From: JBMORL01 sp049322335
GTDB taxonomy: Bacteria; Bacteroidota; Bacteroidia; Flavobacteriales_D; UBA2798
DNA length: 64,000 nucleotides
Assembly (NCBI GenBank): GCA_049322335.1
Contig: JBMORL010000061.1
Span: 1 to 64,000 of the forward strand
Reading direction: 5' to 3'
Below, piece after piece: positions 46,390 through 54,729 of the stretch. A model generated the notes under the pieces. That model was given only the letters and a program-made list of their open reading frames with translations. It did not search any database and was not told the DNA's origin. How positions within the stretch are numbered: position 1 is the stretch's first letter; each line of letters starts with the position of its first letter. The position numbers were made by a program, and so were the translations under genes.

Positions 46390-47443
46390 CTTTCAGCGCT
46401 GCTTTATTTTTATTAGCCAGTTGCCCGCAGGCGGCATCAATATCTTTTCCGCGGCTTCTGCGGATGTTTACTACAATATTTTTTTGTTCCAGGAATTTTG
46501 CAAACGCATCTACTTTTTCCTTTTCAGCCTGGCGGTATTCTCCTCCGTCAATGGGATTGTATTCAATGATGTTTACCTTACAGGGAACATGTTTGCAGAA
46601 GCCCGCCAGTTCCTTTGCGTCCTGGAGCGTATCATTAAAGTTTTTAAAAATAATATATTCATAGGTAATACGCGTACCGGTTTTTTCATAAAAATATTTT
46701 AACGCTTCTGCCAGCGACTCCAGTGAATTTTGTTCGTTAATGGGCATAATTTTATTCCGTTTTTCATCATCGGCAGCATGAAGTGAAAGCGCCAGGTTAA
46801 ATTTCACTCCGTCATCTCCCAGTTTTTTTATCATTTTAGCTATACCGGCTGTTGAAACCGTGATACGTTGTGGCGACATTCCTAATCCTTCGGGGGAAGT
46901 TATTTTTTCCACCGATTCGATAGTGTTGTTGTAATTGAGCAAAGGTTCGCCCATTCCCATGTAAACAATGTTGGAAAGCGGGATGCCATAAGTATTTTCT
47001 GCCTCATGACGCATATACACCACCTGGTCGTAAATTTCATCTGCATCCAGGTTGCGCATTCTTTTCAGTTTACCAGTTGCACAAAAAGCGCAGGTTAAGC
47101 TGCAACCTACCTGCGAAGAAATGCAGGCGGTCATCCGGGTGTCTGTTGGAATTAAAACCCCTTCCACCACTTTTCCATCGAATAAACTAAACGCGCATTT
47201 TATAGTTTTGTCAGCACTCACCTGCCTGTCGGCAACACTCAGTGATTTGATAAAAAAAGTATCCGCCAGTTTTTTTCGCGTTTCTTTCGAAAGATTGGTC
47301 ATCTCTTCAAAATCATGCAGCGATTTATTCCACAACCAGTCATACACCTGTCGCGCACGGAACGGTTTATCTCCTATGGAGACAAAATAATCTTCCAGTT
47401 CTTTTTTGGATAATGATCTTATATCTTTTTTGTCAGATGACAT
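46373..47443 (-). CDS. rlmN: 23S rRNA (adenine-2503-C2)-methyltransferase
   Basis: A radical-SAM enzyme that methylates C2 of A2503 in 23S rRNA, and in some species A37 of tRNAs. Its 356 residues are typical. The iron-sulfur cysteines are C114, C118 and C121 (GCSLTCAFCATGK), the GEP motif is YMGMGEPLLNY, and the resolving cysteine of the ping-pong mechanism is C339 (AACGQLANK). The substrate-methylated cysteine region is at the C-terminal end as expected. The only promoter-like signal is TATATTTG, four bases before the ATG. The downstream unknown gene overlaps its 3' end. Confidence 0.96.
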   Translation of the reverse strand: MSSDKKDIRSLSKKELEDYFVSIGDKPFRARQVYDWLWNKSLHDFEEMTNLSKETRKKLADTFFIKSLSVADRQVSADKTIKCAFSLFDGKVVEGVLIPTDTRMTACISSQVGCSLTCAFCATGKLKRMRNLDADEIYDQVVYMRHEAENTYGIPLSNIVYMGMGEPLLNYNNTIESVEKITSPEGLGMSPQRITVSTAGIAKMIKKLGDDGVKFNLALSLHAADDEKRNKIMPINEQNSLESLAEALKYFYEKTGTRITYEYIIFKNFNDTLQDAKELAGFCKHVPCKVNIIEYNPIDGGEYRQAEKEKVDAFAKFLEQKNIVVNIRRSRGKDIDAACGQLANKNKAALKDEHAE

Positions 47444-47447
47444 ATCG

Positions 47448-47455
47448 CAAATATA
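47448..47455 (-). promoter_or_regulatory. TAnnTTTG box immediately upstream of rlmN
   Basis: Minus-strand TATATTTG followed by CGAT and the ATG at 47443. It is a perfect -7 consensus, but no TTTG occurs at the -33 distance. It would give a near-leaderless message. Confidence 0.45.
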
Positions 47456-47491
47456 CGAAGAATAGAGGAGAAGATAAGAACACTGAGGGGA

Positions 47492-47698
47492 GTGTATAAT
47501 GTCACCCCTTCGGGGTTAGGGAACATGATCTTGCTTTTCGGGGGGTAAAATAATGTCATCCCTTCGGGATTTTGAGAATAACGTATTTTAAAAACTCCTG
47601 TATCACATCCTCACAAAAAACTCCGAAGGAGTGAAAGTATTTTAATTGCTAAAAAGCGTAAATATGCTACTGAACCCCGAAGGGGTGACATTATACAC
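47492..47698. repeat. MITE-like dispersed repeat, copy 2, with 26-bp perfect terminal inverted repeats
   Basis: The arms 47492-47517 (starting GTGTATAATGTCACC) and 47673-47698 (ending GACATTATACAC) are exact reverse complements over 26 bp. From about 47549 to the right end the sequence is the same element as 28898-29037, including ACTCCGAAGGAGT and the block ATTGCTAAA.AGCGTAAATA. The left 57 bp hold an additional copy of the end. It carries no coding capacity. I see no clear target duplication. Confidence 0.85.
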
Positions 47699-47715
47699 AC
47701 TTTGTACTTCGTTAT

Positions 47716-47753
47716 TAAAAAGCAAACGCCCCGTTATTTGCACACAGGGCGTT
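47716..47753 (-). terminator. Terminator of the efflux operon
   Basis: AACGCCC (47725-47731) and GGGCGTT (47747-47753) form a hairpin. On the minus strand it is followed by TTTGCTTTTTAATAA, so it ends transcripts from the RND gene, whose stop is at 47857. Confidence 0.7.
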
Positions 47754-47856
47754 CGTTAAACCAAAAACCAGTCGCGCTATAAGCGTGACGGCACTACAAA
47801 CTAAAGAGAGATAAGAGATGGTAAGATTTCAGACCTCAGACCAAATAATTCGCTTC

Positions 47857-50800
47857 CTAATACGATTTCAGCAGTTTCCATTGTGTGCGGTTATATATTT
47901 TTTTCTTCAGGTTATAAATCAACAGAAAGGTAACGGGAACTACCACCAGTGTTAAGAAAGTGGCAAACGATAACCCGAAAATTACTGTCCATGACAGAGG
48001 GCCAAAAAACATTACGTTATCTCCGCCAATAAAAAACTGCGGGTCGAAATCAGAATAAAGAGTAATAAAGTTAATGTTGATTCCCATTGCCAGCGGAATC
48101 AAACCTAACAAAGTGGTGATAGCCGTTAGTAAAACAGGACGAAGGCGCATGGCTCCTGCATCTGCAATACAATTAATAATTTCACTCACCGGAAGCGAAT
48201 CTTCTTCTTTGAGTTTTAATTCTTCTCTTTTTCTTTGAATGAGCAGGATCACAAAATCTACCAATACGATAGCATTATTTACCACTACACCGGCAAGAGA
48301 AATAATACCGATCATGGTCATGATAATTACAAATTCCATCTGGAAAATGACAAGCCCGAGAAAAACCCCGATTAAACTCAATAAAACAGATGTCATAATG
48401 ATTGCCGGGGAAGAAATGGAATTAAATTGCGTAACAATAATTAAAAACACCAGGAAAACGGCAATAAGAAGTGCTTTGGAAAGGAATCCCATTTCTTTGG
48501 CCTGTTCTTCCATTTGGCCTGTAAATTTCCACGCCACATTATTTCCTGTTTTGTAATTTTTCATTTCTTTTTTGAGCGCTTCCACTACTTCAGTGGGATT
48601 GGCGCCTTCTGAAACATTGGAATAAATAGTTACTACTCGATCGGTGTGTTTGTGTTTAATGGCACTATAAGTGGTGGTGCGAACGGGTTTTTCGATAACA
48701 GTACGAACAGGAACCTGTACCAGCTGTCCGCTCAGCATATCGCGGAAAGTAATTTTCTGGTCAAGCAGGGCTTCCATGTCTTTTCTCAGGTTTTCTTTAT
48801 ACTTCAGGTTGATGTCATAATTTTCATCTGCAATTTTAAAAGTAGTTACATCCGTTCCAAACAAAGCGGTGCGCAACGCCATTCCGATTTGCCCGGTGCT
48901 TAAATCCATTCTCCGTGAGAGTCCGCGATCGGTATAAATAGGTAATTCGGGTTTTCCGGTTTCTACGTCAAGTTTCAGCTGTTCTACACCCGGCACATTT
49001 TTCGACTGCAGAAAAGCCAGCATGTTTTCGGCTTCCACAATCAGCGAGTCGTAATCATCACCATATAATTCTATGTTGATGGGCGGTTCCTGCGGAGGGC
49101 CGGCCGGATCTTTATCCACCGATATTTTTACATCAGCGTCAAATTGATTCTGCAACGAAGCGCGGATTTTTTTCATCACATCGCTCGTTTTATTTCCCAT
49201 TCTGAATGGCGCTTCAGCAAAAGCAACAGTTATTCTTGCCTTATGAGGAGTATTTCCCATCTGTGGCCCCGCCATCGGATCACTCGTTCCTTCTCCTACC
49301 TGTGTGATCATGGAATTGATAAATGGAATGGTGTCTTTATCATTCATGAAAACAATTTTTTTCTCATCCGCCAGCGCAGAATCAATTATTTTTTCTGCTT
49401 TTTCAGCTATTTCATTGGTTTTTGAAATATCAGTTCCTACCGGTAATTCAATAAACACGTTTACATATCCCGGTTCGTTTTCAGGGAAGAAAAGGATTTT
49501 CGGAGTAAACATTCCCACCATGATAAATGAAACAAATAATAATCCAAACGTTCCGAAAAAAACAGTTTTTGGCCGCGAAAGAGCATTTTTTAAAAATCTC
49601 CGGTAGAAATTTTCTGTATTGGGAAGCAGTGTGATTTGAAAATAATCGGTTCCGGGATTAAGAATATAGTGATTGGATAACATGATCACCGCAACAGTGA
49701 GCGTAAGGTTGGCAATGGTAAAGGATCCTTCCGACACGAAACTCCAAACAAAAAACACTATTGAAGCACCGATAAAAATCAACGCACGACCCCAAACTTT
49801 TTTAGAAGTTTGTTTTTCCTCCTTCAATTTCATATATACCAGTGCCAGCACCGGGTTAATCACCAGCGCAACGAACAGCGAAGAAGACAGAACAATCATT
49901 AATGTTAATGGAAGATATTGCATAAATTCTCCCATGAGTCCCGGCCATAACGCCAGGGGGATAAACGCAGCAACAGTAGTAGCGGTAGATGAAATAATGG
50001 GCCAGGCAATTTCTCCCACGCCATATTTCACGGCATCAAACATACTCATGCCATCATTGATCTGGCGGTAAATATTTTCCACTACCACAATTCCGTTATC
50101 CACCAGCATTCCCAGTGCAAGAACGAGAGAGAAAAGCACCATGATGTTGAGTGTAACACCCATGCTGTCGAGAATTAAAAATGACATGAACATGGACATG
50201 GGAATGGCAATACCCACAAAAAGCGCACTGCGGAAACCGAGAAATAACTGCAGGATCAACACAACAAGAATCACTCCCGAAATGATATTATTTTCAAGAT
50301 TGGCCACCTGGTCTTCGGTTTTGAACGACATGTCGTTGGTGATAGTATATTTTACTTCTTTTGGAATTCTTCCTTTTTCGTAGGCTTCTTTCAGCACGTC
50401 ATCAATTTGTGCAGAGGCAATAAGAAGATTGGTTCCCGAACGTTTGATCACATCCAGCATCACCACGGGTTGCATATTCTGGCGGGCATAACTGGTAGTA
50501 TCTTCTGCACCAAAGCTTACATCTGCCACATCTTTCAGGTAAACAATCTCGAAATAATCTCGTTTAATCACGAGGTCTTTCAGATCGTCAAGTGTTTTAA
50601 ATTCTCCGTCTACATATACCGATCGGGCAATCCCGTTATCTTTAATTTCTCCCGCTGATACAATCGTATTTTCAGAACGAATGGCCTGTTCGATATCTCC
50701 AAAACTTACTTTGCGTGCCTCAAGGTCGTTTTTTCTTACTTCCACTTTCACTTCTTTTTTCTGCACGCCACGTATTTCCACTTTCGATATCTCGTCAATT

Positions 50801-51354
50801 TTTTCAATTTCCTCTTCGAGATATTCTGCATATTCGATTAATTCATCCTGTTTAAATTTTTCGGAAGAAAGATTGATATTCATGATGGGGAATTCCGAAA
50901 AATTCATTTCAAAAATGTTGGGTTCTGCCGGAAGGTCTTTCGGGAAATTTACATCCCCGCGCGCCTTATCAACGGCATCTTTAACTTTCCGCAGCGCTTC
51001 CTGCGGAGTATTATCAAAAGTAAATGTGACCACAACAGTGGCATAACCAAAAAGAGAAGTAGATTTTATTTTGTCCACTCCGCGAACCGAACGGATTTCT
51101 TTCTCAATTTTTTTCGTAATTTTTTCTTCGATTACTTTGGGTGATGCACCCGGGTAGGCTACTCCCACATAAATTTCCGGAATATTCAGTTCGGGAAAAG
51201 CTTCTTTGGGCATCGACATATAAGCCGACAGGCCGGCAAAAGCGATGAGCACGGTAACCAGTAAAACGGTTTTTACATTGGTAATGGAAAGATTGGTAAG
51301 GCTGAAACTTTTCAGCAGGTATCTTTCTTTTTCGGGTTTAATTTCGTTTTCCAT
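47857..51354 (-). CDS. RND-family efflux permease (HAE1 type)
   Basis: The inner-membrane pump of a tripartite efflux system, 1165 residues. It has TM1 (VLLVTVLIAFAGLSAYMSM), a first periplasmic loop with porter domains, the TM2-6 block (LALGMLVDNGIVVVENIYRQ with the TM4 aspartate), a second porter loop and the TM8-12 block (LIGVFLGLVIFQMEFVIIMT). It is about 110 residues longer than AcrB; an extra hydrophobic stretch at about 515-565 (ALIFIGASIVFFVWSF, then TIANLTLTVAVIMLSNHYI) lies between TM6 and TM7. It is the last gene of the tetR-tolC-adaptor-permease unit, 8 bases after the adaptor, with a terminator 100 bases beyond. Substrates are unknown. Confidence 0.93.
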   Translation of the reverse strand: MENEIKPEKERYLLKSFSLTNLSITNVKTVLLVTVLIAFAGLSAYMSMPKEAFPELNIPEIYVGVAYPGASPKVIEEKITKKIEKEIRSVRGVDKIKSTSLFGYATVVVTFTFDNTPQEALRKVKDAVDKARGDVNFPKDLPAEPNIFEMNFSEFPIMNINLSSEKFKQDELIEYAEYLEEEIEKIDEISKVEIRGVQKKEVKVEVRKNDLEARKVSFGDIEQAIRSENTIVSAGEIKDNGIARSVYVDGEFKTLDDLKDLVIKRDYFEIVYLKDVADVSFGAEDTTSYARQNMQPVVMLDVIKRSGTNLLIASAQIDDVLKEAYEKGRIPKEVKYTITNDMSFKTEDQVANLENNIISGVILVVLILQLFLGFRSALFVGIAIPMSMFMSFLILDSMGVTLNIMVLFSLVLALGMLVDNGIVVVENIYRQINDGMSMFDAVKYGVGEIAWPIISSTATTVAAFIPLALWPGLMGEFMQYLPLTLMIVLSSSLFVALVINPVLALVYMKLKEEKQTSKKVWGRALIFIGASIVFFVWSFVSEGSFTIANLTLTVAVIMLSNHYILNPGTDYFQITLLPNTENFYRRFLKNALSRPKTVFFGTFGLLFVSFIMVGMFTPKILFFPENEPGYVNVFIELPVGTDISKTNEIAEKAEKIIDSALADEKKIVFMNDKDTIPFINSMITQVGEGTSDPMAGPQMGNTPHKARITVAFAEAPFRMGNKTSDVMKKIRASLQNQFDADVKISVDKDPAGPPQEPPINIELYGDDYDSLIVEAENMLAFLQSKNVPGVEQLKLDVETGKPELPIYTDRGLSRRMDLSTGQIGMALRTALFGTDVTTFKIADENYDINLKYKENLRKDMEALLDQKITFRDMLSGQLVQVPVRTVIEKPVRTTTYSAIKHKHTDRVVTIYSNVSEGANPTEVVEALKKEMKNYKTGNNVAWKFTGQMEEQAKEMGFLSKALLIAVFLVFLIIVTQFNSISSPAIIMTSVLLSLIGVFLGLVIFQMEFVIIMTMIGIISLAGVVVNNAIVLVDFVILLIQRKREELKLKEEDSLPVSEIINCIADAGAMRLRPVLLTAITTLLGLIPLAMGININFITLYSDFDPQFFIGGDNVMFFGPLSWTVIFGLSFATFLTLVVVPVTFLLIYNLKKKIYNRTQWKLLKSY

Positions 51355-51362
51355 ACAATTTT

Positions 51363-52457
51363 TTAATACCGTTTTACCTGTACTTCCATTCCCGCTTTTA
51401 CTCCGCGTGCGCCCTCGGTTATTACTAACGCTCCCGGACTAAGTGAAGCAGCCCCGTCACCACTTTCCACCACAGTCATTTTTGTTGCTTTGTCCGTATC
51501 TCCGCGTTTAATAATCACCTTGGTAACTATATAGTTTTCTTTTTCTTTGGTGGCTACAAAAACAAAATCCTGTCCCGAAGTGCTTTGAAGAATAGAAGCC
51601 GAGGGAACCACGAACACGCTGTCTTTTATTTCATTTTTCACTTTTACAGCAGCCACCAGGTTGGGCAGAATTCTTTCGTTTTTATTATCCAGTTTTGCTT
51701 CAATTTCGAATGTGCGGTTGGAAGGATTTATATATTTTCCCACTCTTGAAAGCGAAACATTTTCAATCAGCGTATCGTTCAGCGCTCCGATGGAAATATC
51801 TACTTTTTTATTCATATCTACGCTCGGCAAATAGGTTTCCATTACGTTGGCGATAATTTTTACTTTCGAAAGATCAAGCAGGCGTATCATTGGCATTTGC
51901 GGCATGGCCATTTCGCCTTCCTTATAAAAAATCTGCTCAATATATCCGCTGAAAGGAGCGGTTACTACCGATTTGGATTGTTGCGCTCTTAATGTTTTTA
52001 ACGTTTCCTCGAGACGTTCTTTATTATTTTTTGCCTGCTGGAACTGCAATTCACTTCCGATATTCTGCTCATGAAGATTTTTTTGTTTTTCATATACGAA
52101 ATTGGCCAGTTCCAGGCTTTTCTCCACTTCATCAATGTTTTTTGCGATCACATCTGCATCAAGTATCATCAGTGTTTGTCCTGCAGAAACGCGCTGTCCT
52201 TCTTCTGCCAAAATGCGTTTGATAAGGCCGGGCGTTTCGCAGTTAAGCAACACATTTTTTTCGGCCTCCACAGATCCCTGCACTTCGAATGAACCCTGGA
52301 ATTGTGAATACTCTAACGGAACAACTGCAACAGCGGGAAGATCTTTTTTAGAGGTAGAATCTTCAGAATTTGTTTCAGATTGTTCCCCACCTCCGCAGGA
52401 AGCAAGCACAACAACAGAAGAAAGAAGAATTAATTTTTTTGTGATGGAATTTTTCAT
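51363..52457 (-). CDS. Efflux RND periplasmic adaptor (membrane fusion protein)
   Basis: Links the RND pump to the TolC channel. It has 364 residues with a lipoprotein signal (LILLSSVVVLASCGGG, cysteine near 21), so it is anchored by lipid to the inner membrane. The lipoyl/barrel-sandwich halves are NVLLNCETPGLIKRILAEEG at about 68-105 and TAPFSGYIEQIFYKEGE at about 167-185, separated by a helical hairpin (about 110-160); beta-barrel and membrane-proximal domains follow to the end. The intermediate gap to tolC is 18 bases. The family usually forms hexamers. Confidence 0.92.
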   Translation of the reverse strand: MKNSITKKLILLSSVVVLASCGGGEQSETNSEDSTSKKDLPAVAVVPLEYSQFQGSFEVQGSVEAEKNVLLNCETPGLIKRILAEEGQRVSAGQTLMILDADVIAKNIDEVEKSLELANFVYEKQKNLHEQNIGSELQFQQAKNNKERLEETLKTLRAQQSKSVVTAPFSGYIEQIFYKEGEMAMPQMPMIRLLDLSKVKIIANVMETYLPSVDMNKKVDISIGALNDTLIENVSLSRVGKYINPSNRTFEIEAKLDNKNERILPNLVAAVKVKNEIKDSVFVVPSASILQSTSGQDFVFVATKEKENYIVTKVIIKRGDTDKATKMTVVESGDGAASLSPGALVITEGARGVKAGMEVQVKRY

Positions 52458-52475
52458 AAGAAAAAAATTGTCGTT

Positions 52476-53816
52476 TTATTTTTGTGTGTTATTCAGAATT
52501 TTTTCAAGAGACGCTTTTGCGCTGAGTAAGTTAAATACAGCAGCTATGTAATTGGCCTGGGCTGTAAGAAACTGGTTTTGCGCCATAGTAAGCTCAAGAC
52601 TGGAAACCACTCCTTCCTTATACTTTACCATGGTTTTGCGCTGGATACTTTCAGCCAGTGCGAGCGCTTCTTTTTGTGTATTGAATGAATTGATGGCATT
52701 GGTAAGTTCCGCTTTGCTGATATAGGTTTGCAATTGCAATGCCTGTTCAAGCTGTTCGAGCTGCACTTTCGATTTTTCCAATTCTACTTTTGCCTGTTCT
52801 ACCCGTGCATTCCGCATTCCGCTGGAGAAAACAGGAACTTTTAATTGTAATCCCCAAATGGTGGCGGGATACCATGGCTTATCGGCAAAAAAATCAAAAT
52901 CATTTCTGAACGCCTGGTATTGTTGTGTAAAAAACGCACCAAGGGAAGGATAGTATTTCATTTTTTCATTATTCATATTTAACCCATTGAGCGTAATTTG
53001 CGTTTCCAGCATTTTATGATCGAGGTTTTGATTCAGGTTCAAAGCAGATTCTTTTAATGCATTAAAATCATTCGATGCTAAAATAGCATCCATGTTTTCA
53101 GTGAGCGTGATAGTGGTATCGAGGCTAAGACCCATTTGCATTTTCAGGGAGAGATAAGAAGCTTCCCGCATCATTTCTGCTCTCGACAAAGCATTTTTCA
53201 ACGTAGAAACAGTAAGCTGCAGCTGTTCAGCATCCTGCGATTCAATCAGTCCGTTATCTGAAATGATTTTGGTTTCATTGGCAATTTTACTTACAGCATC
53301 TAATGTGGCTTTCAATGTCTTTATATTTTCATCTGCCACTATCGCTGTATAATAGGCGCGGATAATTTCATTTTTTGTTTCATTCTCTGTTCTTTTTACC
53401 ATCATTTGCGAAAGTGCAGCCAGGTTTTTGGTGGCCTGTAATCCTACTATATAGGAACCATCAAATAATAACTGGGTAAGCGTTACCGAACCTGTAACAC
53501 TGAAGTCGGTTCCAAATTTTACTCCCAATAATTCATCAGAAGGCGCGTTGGGATTAAACATATTGGCCGGAATCACCGTTGTAGGAAGATTCACAAAGTT
53601 GTTAAAGTTTCCTTCGGCATTTACCTGTGGTAAACCGATAGCCAGGATTTCGCGTACTTTTTTCTGCGATTTTTCCATATCGAATTGCGACAGACGGACA
53701 GAGTAATTGTTTTTTATTCCGGTTTGAATGGCCTGCTCCAGGTTAAGCTCAAGCTGCGCATATCCGGTTAATGTTAGTATAAAAAACAAAAGAGAAGAAA
53801 AAACAATGCGTTTCAT
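52476..53816 (-). CDS. TolC-family outer-membrane efflux channel
   Basis: A 446-residue outer-membrane protein with a signal peptide (IVFSSLLFFILTLTGYAQ). Two internally similar halves of long amphipathic helices are visible (LEQAIQTGIKNNYSVRLSQF at the start of the first, and the coiled segment VEQAKVELEKSKVQLEQLEQ in the second), together with the typical end ALAESIQRKTMVKYKEGVVS and FLTAQANYIAAVFNLL. It forms the exit duct of the pump encoded by the next two genes. It starts three bases after the tetR stop. Confidence 0.93.
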   Translation of the reverse strand: MKRIVFSSLLFFILTLTGYAQLELNLEQAIQTGIKNNYSVRLSQFDMEKSQKKVREILAIGLPQVNAEGNFNNFVNLPTTVIPANMFNPNAPSDELLGVKFGTDFSVTGSVTLTQLLFDGSYIVGLQATKNLAALSQMMVKRTENETKNEIIRAYYTAIVADENIKTLKATLDAVSKIANETKIISDNGLIESQDAEQLQLTVSTLKNALSRAEMMREASYLSLKMQMGLSLDTTITLTENMDAILASNDFNALKESALNLNQNLDHKMLETQITLNGLNMNNEKMKYYPSLGAFFTQQYQAFRNDFDFFADKPWYPATIWGLQLKVPVFSSGMRNARVEQAKVELEKSKVQLEQLEQALQLQTYISKAELTNAINSFNTQKEALALAESIQRKTMVKYKEGVVSSLELTMAQNQFLTAQANYIAAVFNLLSAKASLEKILNNTQK

Positions 53817-53819
53817 TTA

Positions 53820-54437
53820 TCAGAATTTTATTTTTTCATTTTTTAATTTGTCGAGCAGGTATTTTATCCCTTTTTCACTGGCAATTCCGCGGATGTGGTA
53901 GCGCATAAGCTCCAGGTGAACTTCTCCGAAATTGAATTGTGAGGGAGGAAATATTTCCGAATCAAATACCATATCAATTCTTGCCACAAAAATCCGGGCA
54001 ATAATATCCACATTCAGGTTGTCGCGATACAAACCTTCTTTGATTCCGCGTTTCAGGTTGGTGGTGATGCAGTTCAGTACGAATCCTTTTTTATGCTGAT
54101 CAAAAACCTGCCATGCCTCGGGGTAATATTTTTCTAGATCATAGTGAATGGATGGATGAATCTCGCGGATAATTTTTCCAAAATACTGTGTAACGTTCAG
54201 CAATTCATCAACAGCATTTTTACTTTTTTTAATTATATCGGTTACATCCGTCTGATCGCAGTTGCATTTAAACTGCATTACTTTGCTAACCAGTTCAGGT
54301 TTATCCACCACAAACTGGTACAACGTTTTTTTCGATATCTTCAGCTCCCTGGCAATATCATCCATGGTCACACTCTTTATACCATACCGCATAAATATAG
54401 AGCGGACATTATCCAATAACTGGCTTTCTTTTTCCAT
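53820..54437 (-). CDS. TetR/AcrR-family regulator of the efflux operon
   Basis: A 205-residue repressor from the ATG at 54437; a longer in-frame start would add a hydrophobic run and place the promoter inside the gene. The N-terminal helix-turn-helix is VRSIFMRYGIKSVTMDDIAR followed by ELKISKKTLYQFV. The C-terminal helical ligand domain is divergent, as usual. It is the first gene of the operon, so it probably controls its own transcription and that of the pump. An inverted repeat GGAAACAA ... TTGTTTCC (54466-54512) flanks the -33 element of the predicted promoter and is a candidate operator. Confidence 0.9.
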   Translation of the reverse strand: MEKESQLLDNVRSIFMRYGIKSVTMDDIARELKISKKTLYQFVVDKPELVSKVMQFKCNCDQTDVTDIIKKSKNAVDELLNVTQYFGKIIREIHPSIHYDLEKYYPEAWQVFDQHKKGFVLNCITTNLKRGIKEGLYRDNLNVDIIARIFVARIDMVFDSEIFPPSQFNFGEVHLELMRYHIRGIASEKGIKYLLDKLKNEKIKF

Positions 54438-54441
54438 GCCG

Positions 54442-54474
54442 CAAATATAAAAACAAAAAAACACAGGAAACAAA
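54442..54474 (-). promoter_or_regulatory. Predicted promoter of the efflux operon
   Basis: On the minus strand TTTG (54474-54471), a 21-bp spacer, then TATATTTG (54449-54442). It is a full Bacteroidota consensus, with the box ending four bases before the tetR ATG. The message would be leaderless or nearly so. Confidence 0.7.
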
Positions 54475-54626
54475 TAATATACTAAAACGTTTCCAAAGTT
54501 TTCTTTGTTTCCACCCATATTTCAAATAATCAAATGATTATCAATAAAATACCCCAAATGAAGGATGACAAAAAAACGGAACGTTTTTATAAACACCTTC
54601 CGTTTACTTCTCTCCCCGCAAAAGGG

Positions 54627-54668
54627 CAGGGATAGTCTAAAACACGCAAAGCGTGTTTTAGACAGGGA
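54627..54668. repeat. Palindromic micro-insertion flanked by CAGGGA direct repeats
   Basis: CAGGGA at 54627-54632 and again at 54663-54668 flank 30 bases containing a perfect hairpin: TCTAAAACACGC, loop AAA, GCGTGTTTTAGA. It looks like a small insertion with a 6-bp target duplication. It lies between the divergent tetR and asnS genes. Confidence 0.65.
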
Positions 54669-54729
54669 GAGGATCCTCCCCGTTCCCTACATGCGGCAAT
54701 TTTCATTTTCTTTGTAAAAATTTTTTCCC

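Noticed and set aside
28898..47698. An 18.8-kb composite element bounded by the two MITE-like repeats
   Set aside because: The interval contains core genes (rnhA, purN, rlmN, prenyl synthase) with ordinary composition, so the repeats are more likely independent insertions.
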